64,000 nucleotides of DNA from Ferrimonas balearica DSM 9799 (GTDB taxonomy: Bacteria > Pseudomonadota > Gammaproteobacteria > Enterobacterales > Shewanellaceae): NCBI RefSeq assembly GCF_000148645.1, contig NC_014541.1, forward strand, positions 3,867,139 to 3,931,138, written 5' to 3'. The notes below the pieces were generated by a model that was not told the origin of the DNA, made no database searches, and was given only the letters and a program-made list of their open reading frames with translations. Position 1 is the stretch's first letter. The number at the start of each line of letters is the position of its first letter. The position numbers and the translations under genes were made by a program. This document shows positions 7,240 through 17,246 of the stretch, piece after piece.

Positions 7240-8607
7240 ATGAAAAAAACCATGACCCTGGTGTCTGCTGCGCTGCTGAGCGTGGGCATGACCGCCGTCT
7301 CGCTTCCCGCTCAGGCCGCGTGGCCTAACGCCGTTAATGGCCAGGAGATGCCCAGCCTGGCGCCGATGATTGAGACGGTTTCCCCGGCCGTGGTCTCGGT
7401 TTCTGTGGAGGGCACTCAGGTTGCCCGCCAGGCCATTCCCGAGCCGTTCCGCCACTTCTTCGGCCGTGAACGTGAACAGGCCCGCCCCTTCCGCGGCCTG
7501 GGCTCCGGCGTCATCATCGATGCCGATAAGGGCTACGTCATCACCAACCACCACGTTATCGACAACGCCGACAAGATCCTGGTGAACCTCAGTGACGGTC
7601 GTGAATTTGAGGCCAAGCTGATTGGTTCCGATCCGGCCACCGACGTGGCGGTACTGGAGATCGAACCGGACGAGCTGACCGCCGTGAAACTGGCCGATTC
7701 CGACACCCTGCGGGTCGGCGATTTCACCGTGGCCATCGGCAACCCCTTTGGCCTGGGCCAAACCGTCACTTCCGGTATCGTCAGTGCGCTGGGCCGTTCC
7801 GGCCTGGGCAATGGTGAAAACCTGGAAAACTTTATCCAGACCGACGCGGCCATCAACAGCGGCAACTCCGGCGGTGCCCTGGTGAACCTCAAAGGTGAGC
7901 TGATCGGCATCAACACCGCCATCATCGCCCCCAGCGGCGGTAACGTTGGCATCGGTTTCGCCATTCCGGTCAACATGGTGCAGAGCCTGACCGCCCAGAT
8001 CATCGAGTTTGGTGAAGTGCGTCGCGGCATCCTCGGCATCCTCGGCGGTGAACTGACCAGCGAAACCGCCAAGCTGTTCGGCATGGAAACCACCCACGGC
8101 GCCTACGTCAGCCAGGTGTTCCCGGACTCTGCAGCGGATGCTGCGGGCCTCAAAGCCGGCGACATCATCGTCAGCGTCGATGGTAAGAAGATCAAAACCT
8201 TCCAGGAGCTGCGCGCCAAGGTCGCCACCAAAGGCGCCGGCGCCACCGTGAAACTGGGCGTGATCCGCGATGGCGATGAGAAAACCTTCAAGGTGACCCT
8301 CAACGAAGCCCCGGGCGAAAACGTCCAGGCCAGCGTGATTCACCCGGCTCTGGAAGGCGCCAAGCTGTCCAGCTACGACGAAGATGGCGTGCGTGGCGTG
8401 GTGATCAGCGAAGTGGCTGAACGCTCACCGGCAGCGGCCCAGGGCTTGGCCGAAGGCGATGTTATCGTTCAGGTGAACCTGCTCAACCGTGGCCGCACCA
8501 ACGTGCGCGATCTGGGCCAACTGCGTGAACTGTTCGAGGACTACCAGGGCGTGTTTGCTGCCACCATCCTCCGCGATGGGGTCGCCCGCCAGGTCATTCT
8601 GCGCTAA
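7240..8607 (+). CDS. degQ: Periplasmic serine endoprotease of the Do family (DegQ/DegP)
   Basis: A 455-residue periplasmic protease/chaperone that removes misfolded envelope proteins. Signal peptide MKKTMTLVSAALLSVGMTA.. is cut near A26. Trypsin-like domain with H105 (TNHHVID), D135 (TDVAVL) and S210 (GNSGGAL), then two PDZ domains (about 255-350 and 360-455) that build the oligomeric cage. The short LA loop and length near 450 favour DegQ over DegP. Followed by degS after a terminator. Confidence 0.93.
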   Translation: MKKTMTLVSAALLSVGMTAVSLPAQAAWPNAVNGQEMPSLAPMIETVSPAVVSVSVEGTQVARQAIPEPFRHFFGREREQARPFRGLGSGVIIDADKGYVITNHHVIDNADKILVNLSDGREFEAKLIGSDPATDVAVLEIEPDELTAVKLADSDTLRVGDFTVAIGNPFGLGQTVTSGIVSALGRSGLGNGENLENFIQTDAAINSGNSGGALVNLKGELIGINTAIIAPSGGNVGIGFAIPVNMVQSLTAQIIEFGEVRRGILGILGGELTSETAKLFGMETTHGAYVSQVFPDSAADAAGLKAGDIIVSVDGKKIKTFQELRAKVATKGAGATVKLGVIRDGDEKTFKVTLNEAPGENVQASVIHPALEGAKLSSYDEDGVRGVVISEVAERSPAAAQGLAEGDVIVQVNLLNRGRTNVRDLGQLRELFEDYQGVFAATILRDGVARQVILR

Positions 8608-8625
8608 CCGTCCACACCGCCACCC

Positions 8626-8656
8626 AGCGGGCGCGTCATTGACGCGCCCGCTTTTG
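8626..8656 (+). terminator. Rho-independent terminator of degQ
   Basis: 12-bp perfect GC-rich arms (8626-8637 with 8641-8652) around a 3-base loop, followed by TTTTGCTT, 19 bases after the degQ stop. Shows that degQ and degS are separate or only partly joined transcripts. Confidence 0.8.
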
Positions 8657-8715
8657 CTTGTCCCTCCGCCAGCCTCACGGTAGCCTTTTAGGCTCGTACC
8701 ACCGGAACCTTTCCC

Positions 8716-9798
8716 ATGACATTCACTGCGTTATTGCGATATCTGCTTAAACCCGTGCTGGCTGGCCTGGCCCTGGCAGCCATCATCGTGCTGCTGACCC
8801 CCGGCCTGCGCGAGCAGTTACCGCGCCTGGGTGGCCCCGCCAGCCAGGTGGAGCGTACAACCTTTGCCCATGCGGTAAGAGCTGCGGCTCCAGCAGTAGT
8901 GAATGTTTACTCACAGCGCCAGACCCGCGACGGCGCCGGCGCCGAGCTGACCCCCCAGGGCCTTGGCAGCGGCATCATTATGCGCAGTGACGGGGTGGTG
9001 CTGACCAACTACCACGTGGTCAGTTCCGCCGACCAGATCTATGTGGCGCTGCAGGATGGCCGCTGGGCCAATGCCGAGATGATCGGCTCCGACCCCTGGA
9101 CCGACCTGGCGGTATTGCAGATCGGCCTCGACAACCTGCCCACCATCCCACTCGACGCCAACCGCAAGGCGCAGGTGGGTGATATGGTGCTGGCCATCGG
9201 CAACCCCTATAACCTGGGCCAGACCATCACCCAGGGCATCATCAGTGCCACCGGCCGTAACGGCCTCTCCTCCAGCTATCAGGACTTTATCCAGACCGAT
9301 GCGGCCATCAACCAGGGCAACTCCGGTGGCGCCCTGGTCGATGCGGATGGCGTACTGGTTGGGGTCAACACCGCCAACTACCAGTGGCTGGGCGATGCGG
9401 GCGTGGGCCTGAACTTCGCCATCCCCATTGAGCTGGCGTACAAAATCATGAATAAGCTGATCAAGGATGGCCGGGTGATCCGCGGTCACCTGGGTCTGAC
9501 CGGGCAAGCAGTGGACCAGACCACCGCCCGACTGCTGCGCCTGCCGCAGCCGATTGGCGTGCTCACCACGGAAGTGGACCCCCACGGCCCCGCCGCCCGG
9601 GCGGGCCTGCGCCCCAACGATGTGCTGGTGGCCTTTAACGGGGAAACCATCACCGGCGCCGACATGCTGATGGACAGCATCGCCGAAACCCCGCCGGGCA
9701 CCGAGGTTAACCTCACTCTGGTGCGTCGCGGCAGTTACTACAGCGTGCCGGTCACCATCGGCGAGAAACCCTCCGCCCCCACCCCACAGCGGCGCTGA
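8716..9798 (+). CDS. degS: Membrane-anchored sigma-E pathway protease DegS
   Basis: A 360-residue site-1 protease that cuts anti-sigma factor RseA when its PDZ domain senses unfolded outer-membrane porins. One N-terminal membrane helix (about 10-28, LLKPVLAGLALAAIIVLL) replaces a cleaved signal. Catalytic H100 (TNYHVV), D130 (WTDLAVL) and S203 (QGNSGGAL) lie ahead of a single PDZ domain (about 255-350). Single PDZ plus anchor separates it from DegQ. Conserved next to degQ. Confidence 0.95.
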   Translation: MTFTALLRYLLKPVLAGLALAAIIVLLTPGLREQLPRLGGPASQVERTTFAHAVRAAAPAVVNVYSQRQTRDGAGAELTPQGLGSGIIMRSDGVVLTNYHVVSSADQIYVALQDGRWANAEMIGSDPWTDLAVLQIGLDNLPTIPLDANRKAQVGDMVLAIGNPYNLGQTITQGIISATGRNGLSSSYQDFIQTDAAINQGNSGGALVDADGVLVGVNTANYQWLGDAGVGLNFAIPIELAYKIMNKLIKDGRVIRGHLGLTGQAVDQTTARLLRLPQPIGVLTTEVDPHGPAARAGLRPNDVLVAFNGETITGADMLMDSIAETPPGTEVNLTLVRRGSYYSVPVTIGEKPSAPTPQRR

Positions 9799-9828
9799 TT
9801 ACAGAACCGCCGGCGCCAGGTCGCCCTG

Positions 9829-9852
9829 CTCCTTCAGGAACCCCTGAAGGAG
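9829..9852 (+). promoter_or_regulatory. Hairpin covering the parA-like ribosome binding site
   Basis: A perfect 10-bp inverted repeat (9829-9838 with 9843-9852) around an AACC loop. Its 3' arm contains the AAGGAG Shine-Dalgarno sequence (9847-9852) for the ATG at 9860. In the folded RNA the binding site would be fully paired. No T run follows, so a terminator role is unlikely. Confidence 0.6.
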
Positions 9853-9859
9853 CCCGGCC

Positions 9860-10507
9860 ATGCTTGCCCACGTTATTGCCACTGAATCGAGCCCAAAGGC
9901 GCTGCCGCTGGTCAGCCTCAGCGCGTTTACCGGCCCCCGTCTGTTGGTGCTTAACAACAAGGGCGGCGTCGGCAAATCCACCATCACCACCCACCTGCTG
10001 AGACAGTTGGCCAAAGCCGGGCATCAACCCGCTCTGGTGGATTTTGACCCTCAGGGCTCCAGCCTCGACTGGGCCGAAGAGCAGGGCGAATTCTGGGCCG
10101 TGAACGATGACCCCCGGCGTGAGCGGCTGGAGTCAATGCGACTGCGCATTCCCGCACTCAGCAGCCACGTAGTGATGGACTCTCCGGCCAACCTCGACCC
10201 GCTGCTGCTCAATCGCCTGTTGGACTATGCCGACGCCATTCTGATGCCGACTCAGGTCAGTCCGATGGACGTCCGCGCGCTCGGGCGTTTCCTGCCCAAC
10301 CTGCTGCTGCACCCGCGCTACCGGGCCCGGCGCCCCAAACTTGGAATCATCGCCAACCGGGTCGGCGGCAACGCCGACACCGACCTGCTGGAGCGTTTCC
10401 TTGCCCCGCTCAGCCTGCCGCTGCTGGCCCGCTTGCCTGAGCGCTGCGACACCAGCGGCCCGGATACACCGCTCTGGTCCGCCATCGAGCCCTGGCTGGC
10501 CCGCTGA
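9860..10507 (+). CDS. Orphan ParA/MinD-family ATPase
   Basis: A 215-residue protein with a deviant Walker A KGGVGKS (34-40) and the A' box VDFDPQGS (61-68). It lacks the DNA-binding N-terminus of plasmid ParA proteins and no parB-like gene is nearby, so its cargo cannot be told. Length and organisation fit the short chromosomal ParA-like ATPases that position diverse cell structures. It is followed by a terminator and faces murA. An N-terminal tail of about 25 residues precedes the first strand. The start is masked by a hairpin (see separate entry). Confidence 0.8.
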   Translation: MLAHVIATESSPKALPLVSLSAFTGPRLLVLNNKGGVGKSTITTHLLRQLAKAGHQPALVDFDPQGSSLDWAEEQGEFWAVNDDPRRERLESMRLRIPALSSHVVMDSPANLDPLLLNRLLDYADAILMPTQVSPMDVRALGRFLPNLLLHPRYRARRPKLGIIANRVGGNADTDLLERFLAPLSLPLLARLPERCDTSGPDTPLWSAIEPWLAR

Positions 10508-10524
10508 ACATCAACCTAAGACAT

Positions 10525-10555
10525 AAAAAAACGCCCCCGATTGGGGGCGTTTTTT
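10525..10555. terminator. Bidirectional terminator between parA-like gene and murA
   Basis: Arms AAAAAAACGCCCCC (10525-10538) and GGGGGCGTTTTTT (10543-10555) around GATT. The T run (plus) and the A run (minus-strand T run) allow it to stop both converging transcripts. Confidence 0.9.
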
Positions 10556-10570
10556 GTCGGCTTTGAACGC

Positions 10571-11854
<1,284 letters not shown>

Positions 11855-12106
11855 TCAGCCGTTGAAAATTTTCTCGCGCTGCCACTCCGCTGGCGTAAAG
11901 GCCTTGATGGTCAAGGCGTGCAGGGTTCCGTCCGTCACTTTATCCATCAGCGGGGCGTAAACGGACTGCTGGCGACGCACCTTGGTCAGGCCATCGAAAC
12001 AGTCACCCACCGCCAAAATGGTGTAATGGCTGCCATCTGCGGTGACCCGCACTTCGGCCAGTGTCATCGCCGCCTGCAGGCGGGCTTCGATCTCTTTCGG
12101 TTCCAC
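11855..12106 (-). CDS. ibaG: BolA-family protein IbaG (YrbA)
   Basis: An 83-residue BolA-like protein; family members bind monothiol glutaredoxins and Fe-S clusters, and IbaG is linked to acid resistance and envelope integrity. BolA fold signs are LQAAMTLAEVRVTADGSHYTILAVGDCFDGLTKVRRQQSVY and the C-terminal LHALTIKAFTPAEW. GTG start with AGGAG 7 bases upstream. Sits between mlaB and murA as in E. coli and Shewanella. Confidence 0.93.
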   Translation of the reverse strand: MEPKEIEARLQAAMTLAEVRVTADGSHYTILAVGDCFDGLTKVRRQQSVYAPLMDKVTDGTLHALTIKAFTPAEWQREKIFNG

Positions 12107-12126
12107 GCTTGACTCCTCGCTATGGC

Positions 12127-12426
12127 CTAGGCGCCGCTCAGGCGGCCCTCGACCAGTTCCAAATCATACAATTGCATCAGCTGGCGCAGGTCATCAGGAC
12201 AATCCTGCCAACTGAGCGCCTGGCCCTGTTGTTGGGCCGCCGCTTCCAGCTCAAGCAGCAGTGCCAAACCGGCACTGTCGATGCTATTCAGCCCGGCCAG
12301 TTCAAGCCGCACCAGCGGCGCCACCAGCCACTCCGGCGACAGCGGCCAGAGACCGGGCACACTGGCCTGGTTCAGGTCACCACTGACCACCAGGGCCTGC
12401 TCCTCCCGGCGAAAGGTGGCGCTCAC
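12127..12426 (-). CDS. mlaB: Phospholipid ABC transporter accessory protein MlaB (STAS domain)
   Basis: A 99-residue cytoplasmic STAS-domain protein that binds and stabilises the MlaF ATPase in the MlaFEDB complex. The STAS loop is LNSIDSAGLALLLEL (about 44-58). Sequence is otherwise divergent, as is usual for MlaB. GTG start overlaps the mlaC stop (GTGA). Last gene of mlaFEDCB. Confidence 0.9.
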   Translation of the reverse strand: MSATFRREEQALVVSGDLNQASVPGLWPLSPEWLVAPLVRLELAGLNSIDSAGLALLLELEAAAQQQGQALSWQDCPDDLRQLMQLYDLELVEGRLSGA

Positions 12427-13061
12427 GACGCCGCCTCTTTGTCATCCACCAGGTGGGCGTTGTTCTTCTCTGCCAGCATATCGATCACCGCATCGATGCC
12501 GTTGCGACGGATCAAACCGCCAATCTCCTGCTCCTTGGAGGCCAGCAGGCTGACGCCCTCGGCCACCAGGTCAAACGCTTTCCACTCCCCCGTCTTCTTG
12601 TTGCGACGGGCTTTGAACTGGACTGAAATCGGCGGCCGGTTGCCGTCAATAACGGTCATGCCGACGGTCACGATATTGCGACCCTCAAACGGCTTGGCCG
12701 GATCAAACTCGACGGTCTGGTCCCGATATTCGGTGAACGCCTGGGCAAAGGTGGCGATCATATACCGACGGAACTCCTCCGTGAACCTCTCCCGTTGCTC
12801 CGGGGTGGTTTTCTTTAGCGTCGGGCCCATCACCTTGTACGCCGCGTACTTGTAATCGACGTAGGGCATCATCTCCTCTTCGACGATCACTTTGAGATGA
12901 TCCAGGTCGGCGGCAATCAACGCCTGATCGGCGGCGAAGCGGTCAAATGAGCGCTGCGCCACGACCTGCACCACCTGGTACGGATCCTGACCAATGCTGT
13001 CGTCCGCCATCACCGGCAACGCCAGTACCATCAGAAGTCCGCATAACCACTGCTTCAACAT
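12423..13061 (-). CDS. mlaC: Periplasmic phospholipid shuttle MlaC
   Basis: A 212-residue soluble periplasmic carrier that moves phospholipids between the outer-membrane MlaA complex and inner-membrane MlaFEDB. Signal peptide MLKQWLCGLLMVLALPVMA with cleavage before DDS. Typical MlaC (Tol_Tol_Ttg2) features are PYVDYKYAAYKVMG and FRRYMIATFAQAFTEYRDQ. The start at 13061 has AAGGAG upstream and is preferred to an in-frame start at 13109 that would lie inside mlaD. Confidence 0.95.
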   Translation of the reverse strand: MLKQWLCGLLMVLALPVMADDSIGQDPYQVVQVVAQRSFDRFAADQALIAADLDHLKVIVEEEMMPYVDYKYAAYKVMGPTLKKTTPEQRERFTEEFRRYMIATFAQAFTEYRDQTVEFDPAKPFEGRNIVTVGMTVIDGNRPPISVQFKARRNKKTGEWKAFDLVAEGVSLLASKEQEIGGLIRRNGIDAVIDMLAEKNNAHLVDDKEAAS

Positions 13062-13071
13062 GCTGTTCTCC

Positions 13072-13545
13072 TTACTTATCGTCGCCCACGCTGTAGAGGA
13101 ACTGGCCAATCAGGTCCTCCAACACCATGGCGCTGCGGGTATCTTCAATCAGATCCCCATCCCCCAACAGGCTGATGTCCTCATCCATAAAGCCTGGCGA
13201 CAAACCAATGTACTGTTCACCCAGCAACCCTGAGGTGAGGATAGACAGGCTGCTGGTTTCCGGAAACTGATCGTAGCGGGCGTCCATCGCCAGGCTGACC
13301 ACCGGGGTCAGCAGCTCCGGATCCAGCGCAATGCCGGACACCCGGCCCACCACCACACCGCCCACTTTCACCGGTGAACGTACCTTCAGACCGCCGATAT
13401 TGTCGAAATGCGCAGTCAGGGTATAGGTGGCGCCGTTACCGCGGGGGTCGATGTCGGCCACTTTAAAAATCAGTACCAGGAAGGCGGCCAAACCCGCCAA
13501 CAGAAAGGCGCCAACCGCCAGTTCAATCTTTCTCGTCATGGTCAT
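13072..13545 (-). CDS. mlaD: Phospholipid transport MCE protein MlaD
   Basis: A 157-residue inner-membrane protein with one N-terminal helix (about 8-27) and a single MCE domain (about 38-115, including [23 protein letters not shown] and [11 protein letters not shown]). It forms a hexameric ring through which lipid passes to MlaC. ATG overlaps the mlaE stop (ATGA). Confidence 0.95.
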   Translation of the reverse strand: MTMTRKIELAVGAFLLAGLAAFLVLIFKVADIDPRGNGATYTLTAHFDNIGGLKVRSPVKVGGVVVGRVSGIALDPELLTPVVSLAMDARYDQFPETSSLSILTSGLLGEQYIGLSPGFMDEDISLLGDGDLIEDTRSAMVLEDLIGQFLYSVGDDK

Positions 13546-14324
13546 TTCCCAAACATTACGGCAGTCAGGACAAAGTCCAGGGCCAGAACGGCCAGGGACG
13601 CGTGCACCACAGTTTCCGTGGTGGCGCGGCTGATACCCTCTGCCGTGGGTACCGCATCGTAACCTTTAAACAGGGCAATCCAGGTCACCACAAAGGCGAA
13701 CACCACGGATTTGATCAAGCAGTTAAGGATGTCCTTCTGCCACTCCACACTGGCGGTAAGAATGGACCAGAAGGCGCCGGGATCGATCCCCTTCCACTCC
13801 ACACCAACCAGATGGCCGCCCCAGATACCGATGGTGGTAAACATTAACGCCAACAACGGCATTGAGATCACTCCGGCCCAAAAACGCGGTGCGATCACCC
13901 GTTGCAGCGGGTCAACCGCCATCATCTCCATACTGGCCAGCTGCTCGGTGGCCTTCATCAGGCCAATCTCCGCGGTCAGCGCCGATCCGGCCCGGCCAGC
14001 AAACAGCAGCGCCGTAACCACCGGGCCCAGCTCCCGCAGCAGCGACAGCGCCACCATGGGGCCCAGACTCTCCTCTGTGCCAAAGTCCACCAGGATGATG
14101 TAGCCCTGCAGCCCCAGCACCATGCCGATAAACAGGCCGGAGACCAGGATGATCACCATCGACAGCACGCCCACCTGATACAGCTGCTTGATCAGCAACG
14201 GCAACATCTTGCCCGGCTGGGGCCGACGCACCAGGGCGCCCACCAGCATCAGGCCTGCCCGGCCCAGCCCGGCAACCCACTTTAATGCTCCGCTGCCGAG
14301 GCGGCGAATTCGTTCCAGCATCAT
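13542..14324 (-). CDS. mlaE: Phospholipid ABC transporter permease MlaE
   Basis: A 260-residue permease of the MlaE family with about five to six membrane helices; contains the family patterns [41 protein letters not shown] and [28 protein letters not shown]. Overlaps mlaF by ATGA. Works with MlaF (ATPase), MlaD and MlaB in retrograde phospholipid transport that keeps outer-leaflet asymmetry. Confidence 0.96.
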   Translation of the reverse strand: MMLERIRRLGSGALKWVAGLGRAGLMLVGALVRRPQPGKMLPLLIKQLYQVGVLSMVIILVSGLFIGMVLGLQGYIILVDFGTEESLGPMVALSLLRELGPVVTALLFAGRAGSALTAEIGLMKATEQLASMEMMAVDPLQRVIAPRFWAGVISMPLLALMFTTIGIWGGHLVGVEWKGIDPGAFWSILTASVEWQKDILNCLIKSVVFAFVVTWIALFKGYDAVPTAEGISRATTETVVHASLAVLALDFVLTAVMFGK

Positions 14325-15151
14325 CGCGTCAGTAGCTCCTCAAGGTAGGCCTCGGCCGGGTGGTGGAAACGCACCGGGCCATCCGGCGCGCCATCCAGAA
14401 ACTGGCGCAGTTGCGGGGTATCCAGCTGACGGATCGTCTCCGGCGTGCCCGCACCAATCACCTGACCATCGGCGATCACGTAAACCTGGTCGGCGATGCT
14501 CATCACCTCATCAACGTCGTGGGACACCACAACGGAGGTCAGGTTAAGGGCGCTGCCCAGCTCCCGGATCAGCTTGACCAGCACCCCCATGGAGATGGGG
14601 TCCTGACCGGCAAAAGGCTCGTCATACAGGATCAGCTCCGGCTCCAGCGCAATGGCACGGGCCAGGGCGGCCCGACGCTGCATGCCACCGGACAGCTCCG
14701 ACGGCATCAGGGACGCGGCCCCGCGCAACCCCACCGCTTCCAGCTTCATCAATACCATGCGCCGGATCAGCGGCTCCGCCAGCTTGGTGTGCTCGCGCAG
14801 GGGGAAAGCCACATTGTCGAACACCGACATATCGGTAAACAGGGCACCGGACTGGAACAGCATGCTGATGCGGCGGCGGGCCTGGTACAGCCCCTTGCGC
14901 GACAAAGCGTGCAGGTTCTGGCCATCAAACATGACCTGGCCGCGCTCCGGCGTCAGCTGGGCGCCGATCAGTTTCAGAAGGGTGGTTTTGCCGATGCCGC
15001 TGGGGCCCATAATGGCGGTGACTTTGCCTTTGGGGATGGTCAGCGACAGGTCGCGAAAGATGGCTCGCTGGCCCCGGTAGAAGGTCAGGCCTTCCACGCT
15101 GACCAGAGCCTGATCGTGTTGCGATGGAATCTCCATAATGACTTCGGGCAT
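14321..15151 (-). CDS. mlaF: Phospholipid ABC transporter ATPase MlaF
   Basis: A 276-residue ABC ATPase. Walker A GPSGIGKT (49-56), signature [14 protein letters not shown], Walker [15 protein letters not shown] and the switch His region [10 protein letters not shown]. First gene of mlaFEDCB. The start is uncertain: ATG at 15151 (chosen, GGAG about 13 bases upstream), a GTG one codon earlier, or ATG at 15136. Confidence 0.95.
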   Translation of the reverse strand: MPEVIMEIPSQHDQALVSVEGLTFYRGQRAIFRDLSLTIPKGKVTAIMGPSGIGKTTLLKLIGAQLTPERGQVMFDGQNLHALSRKGLYQARRRISMLFQSGALFTDMSVFDNVAFPLREHTKLAEPLIRRMVLMKLEAVGLRGAASLMPSELSGGMQRRAALARAIALEPELILYDEPFAGQDPISMGVLVKLIRELGSALNLTSVVVSHDVDEVMSIADQVYVIADGQVIGAGTPETIRQLDTPQLRQFLDGAPDGPVRFHHPAEAYLEELLTR

Positions 15152-15192
15152 CACGCCCGTGGCACTCCAGTAGCTCGCCAGACAAGGGGTTC

Positions 15193-15221
15193 ATTCTACG
15201 GCGGGAACAACCGCTTAACAA
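15193..15221 (-). promoter_or_regulatory. Promoter of mlaFEDCB
   Basis: Minus strand TTGTTA (15216-15221), 17-base spacer, TAGAAT (15193-15198). The predicted start near 15186 leaves a short leader before mlaF. Located in the divergent gap with yrbG. Confidence 0.55.
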
Positions 15222-15289
15222 TCTGCTGCTCTTTTCTTTTCCGGCGCTTCGGGGGACAATGCGCGGATTATTTTTCACCCCTGATCACC

Positions 15290-16258
15290 ATGCTACTGAA
15301 CCTGTTGATGCTACTGGGCGGCTTGCTGCTGCTGGTGTGGAGCGCAGATCGCTTCGTTTACGGTGCCGCGGCACTGGCCCGCAACCTGGGCCTCCCTCCG
15401 CTGATCATCGGCCTGACCATCGTCTCCATGGGCTCATCTGCCCCGGAAGCCATGGTCGCTACCACCGCAGCGCTGGGCGGCTACCTGGATACCGCTGTCG
15501 GTAACGTGGTGGGCTCCAACATCACCAACATCACCCTGATCCTGGGTGCCACGGCGCTGCTGCGTCCGATGGTGGTGGGCAGCTCTACCCTGATGAAAGA
15601 GATGCCGCTGATGTTGGCCGGTACCGTGCTGGCCGGTTACCTGATGCATGACCTGATGCTCGACTTCAGCGACGGCGTGATCCTGATGGGTGCCTTCATC
15701 CTGGTGATCAGCGGCCTGACCTGGTCCGCCTGGCGCAACCGCGACAACGTGACCGACCCGATGGTGGCGGAATCCGAAGCGGAAGTGCCGGACGACGTGC
15801 CGATGGGCAAAGCGGTGCTGTGGCTGCTGGTCGGCATGGCGCTGCTGCCGGTGGCATCGAACCTGATGGTGGATGGCGCGGTCTATATCGCCAAGTGGTT
15901 CGGGCTTTCCGACCTGGTCATCGGCCTGACCATCATCGCCGTTGGCACCAGTCTGCCCGAGCTGGCCGCCTGCATCGCCGGCGTGCTCAAGAACGAGGAT
16001 GACCTCGCCATCGGCAACGTGGTGGGCTCTAACCTCTTCAATATTCTCGCGGTGCTGGCCCTGCCGGCACTGATTGCCGGCGGCCCGATCAACGAGCTGG
16101 CTGCAGGCCGTGACTTCTACGTGATGCTGGGTACCAGCCTGGCACCGCTGCTGCTACTCTGGCTCAAACGCAGCCGCACGATCGGCCGGATCGAGGGTGG
16201 CTTATTGCTTATCTGTTTTATCGCTTATCAGGTCATCCTGTTTACCCAAGCAGGCTGA
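15290..16258 (+). CDS. yrbG: Calcium/sodium antiporter, YrbG/CaxA family
   Basis: A 322-residue cation/Ca exchanger of the inner membrane with about ten helices in two inverted halves. Each half has the alpha-repeat: SMGSSAPEAMVA with GNVVGSNITNI, and AVGTSLPELAAC with GNVVGSNLFNI. The acidic residues in these repeats bind the cation. The reading frame is open far upstream, but that part is antisense to mlaF and is not used. Head of the kds-lpt-rpoN gene string, 13 bases before kdsD. Confidence 0.93.
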   Translation: MLLNLLMLLGGLLLLVWSADRFVYGAAALARNLGLPPLIIGLTIVSMGSSAPEAMVATTAALGGYLDTAVGNVVGSNITNITLILGATALLRPMVVGSSTLMKEMPLMLAGTVLAGYLMHDLMLDFSDGVILMGAFILVISGLTWSAWRNRDNVTDPMVAESEAEVPDDVPMGKAVLWLLVGMALLPVASNLMVDGAVYIAKWFGLSDLVIGLTIIAVGTSLPELAACIAGVLKNEDDLAIGNVVGSNLFNILAVLALPALIAGGPINELAAGRDFYVMLGTSLAPLLLLWLKRSRTIGRIEGGLLLICFIAYQVILFTQAG

Positions 16259-16271
16259 TACGGGAGTAAAG

Positions 16272-17246
16272 ATGCCGAACGCTTCGCAGTTTCGCCAATG
16301 GGGCCGCCGCGTTATCGAGGTTGAAAAGGCCGCCATCGACGGACTGAACCGCTTTATCGACGATGCCTTTGTCGCCGCCTGCCACACCATCCTGGCCTGT
16401 CAGGGCAAAGTGGTGGTGATGGGCATGGGCAAATCCGGCCATATCGGCAACAAGATTGCCGCCACCCTGGCCAGTACCGGCACCCCCGCGTTCTTTATGC
16501 ACCCGGGTGAAGCCAGCCATGGTGACCTGGGCATGCTGTCCCGGGAGGATGTGGTGATCGCCATCTCCAACTCCGGAGAAGCGGGTGAAATCATGACCCT
16601 GATGCCGGTGATCCGGCGCCTGGGTGTGCCGGTGATCGCCATGACCGGCAAACCGGAATCCAGCCTGGCCAAAGTGGCGCAGCACCACCTTTGCATTGCC
16701 GTGGACGAGGAAGCCTGCCCGCTGGGCCTGGCCCCCACCTCCTCCACCACCGCCACTCTGGTGATGGGCGATGCCCTGGCAGTAGTACTGCTGCAGGCCA
16801 AGGGCTTTACTGCCGATGACTTTGCCCTGTCCCACCCGGGCGGTGCGCTGGGCCGCAAACTGCTGCTGCGGGTCACCGACCTGATGCACGCCGGTGAACT
16901 CCTGCCGCTGGTGACCGAGCAGGTCACCGTGTCTGAGGCACTGCTGGAGATCTCCGCCAAAGGCCTGGGCATGACCGCGGTGGTCGACGACCAGGGCCGC
17001 ATGAGCGGCCTGTTCACGGACGGCGACCTGCGCAGAGTGCTGGACGCCCGCGTGGACATTCACGCCACCCCCATCGGCAGTGTGATGACCCGCAACCCGG
17101 TGACCATCTCCGGCCCGATGCTGGCCGCCGAAGCGCTTAAACTGATGGAAGAGCGCAAGATCAACGGCTTGGTGGTGGTGGATGAGGAGGGCCGTCCGCA
17201 GGGGGCCCTCAACACCATGGACATGCTCAAAGCGGGAGTACTGTGA
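16272..17246 (+). CDS. kdsD: D-arabinose 5-phosphate isomerase
   Basis: A 324-residue enzyme converting ribulose 5-phosphate to arabinose 5-phosphate for Kdo, the inner-core sugar of LPS. SIS domain (about 35-170: GMGKSGHIGNKIAATLASTGTPAFF, SNSGEAGEI, TSSTTATLVMGDALA) followed by two CBS domains (about 205-324). Start at 16272 with GGGAG 6 bases upstream. Next to kdsC, the fourth enzyme of the pathway. Confidence 0.96.
   Translation: MPNASQFRQWGRRVIEVEKAAIDGLNRFIDDAFVAACHTILACQGKVVVMGMGKSGHIGNKIAATLASTGTPAFFMHPGEASHGDLGMLSREDVVIAISNSGEAGEIMTLMPVIRRLGVPVIAMTGKPESSLAKVAQHHLCIAVDEEACPLGLAPTSSTTATLVMGDALAVVLLQAKGFTADDFALSHPGGALGRKLLLRVTDLMHAGELLPLVTEQVTVSEALLEISAKGLGMTAVVDDQGRMSGLFTDGDLRRVLDARVDIHATPIGSVMTRNPVTISGPMLAAEALKLMEERKINGLVVVDEEGRPQGALNTMDMLKAGVL

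Noticed and set aside
14360-15289. 310-codon upstream extension of yrbG
   Set aside because: Antisense to mlaF; the antiporter similarity starts at 15290.
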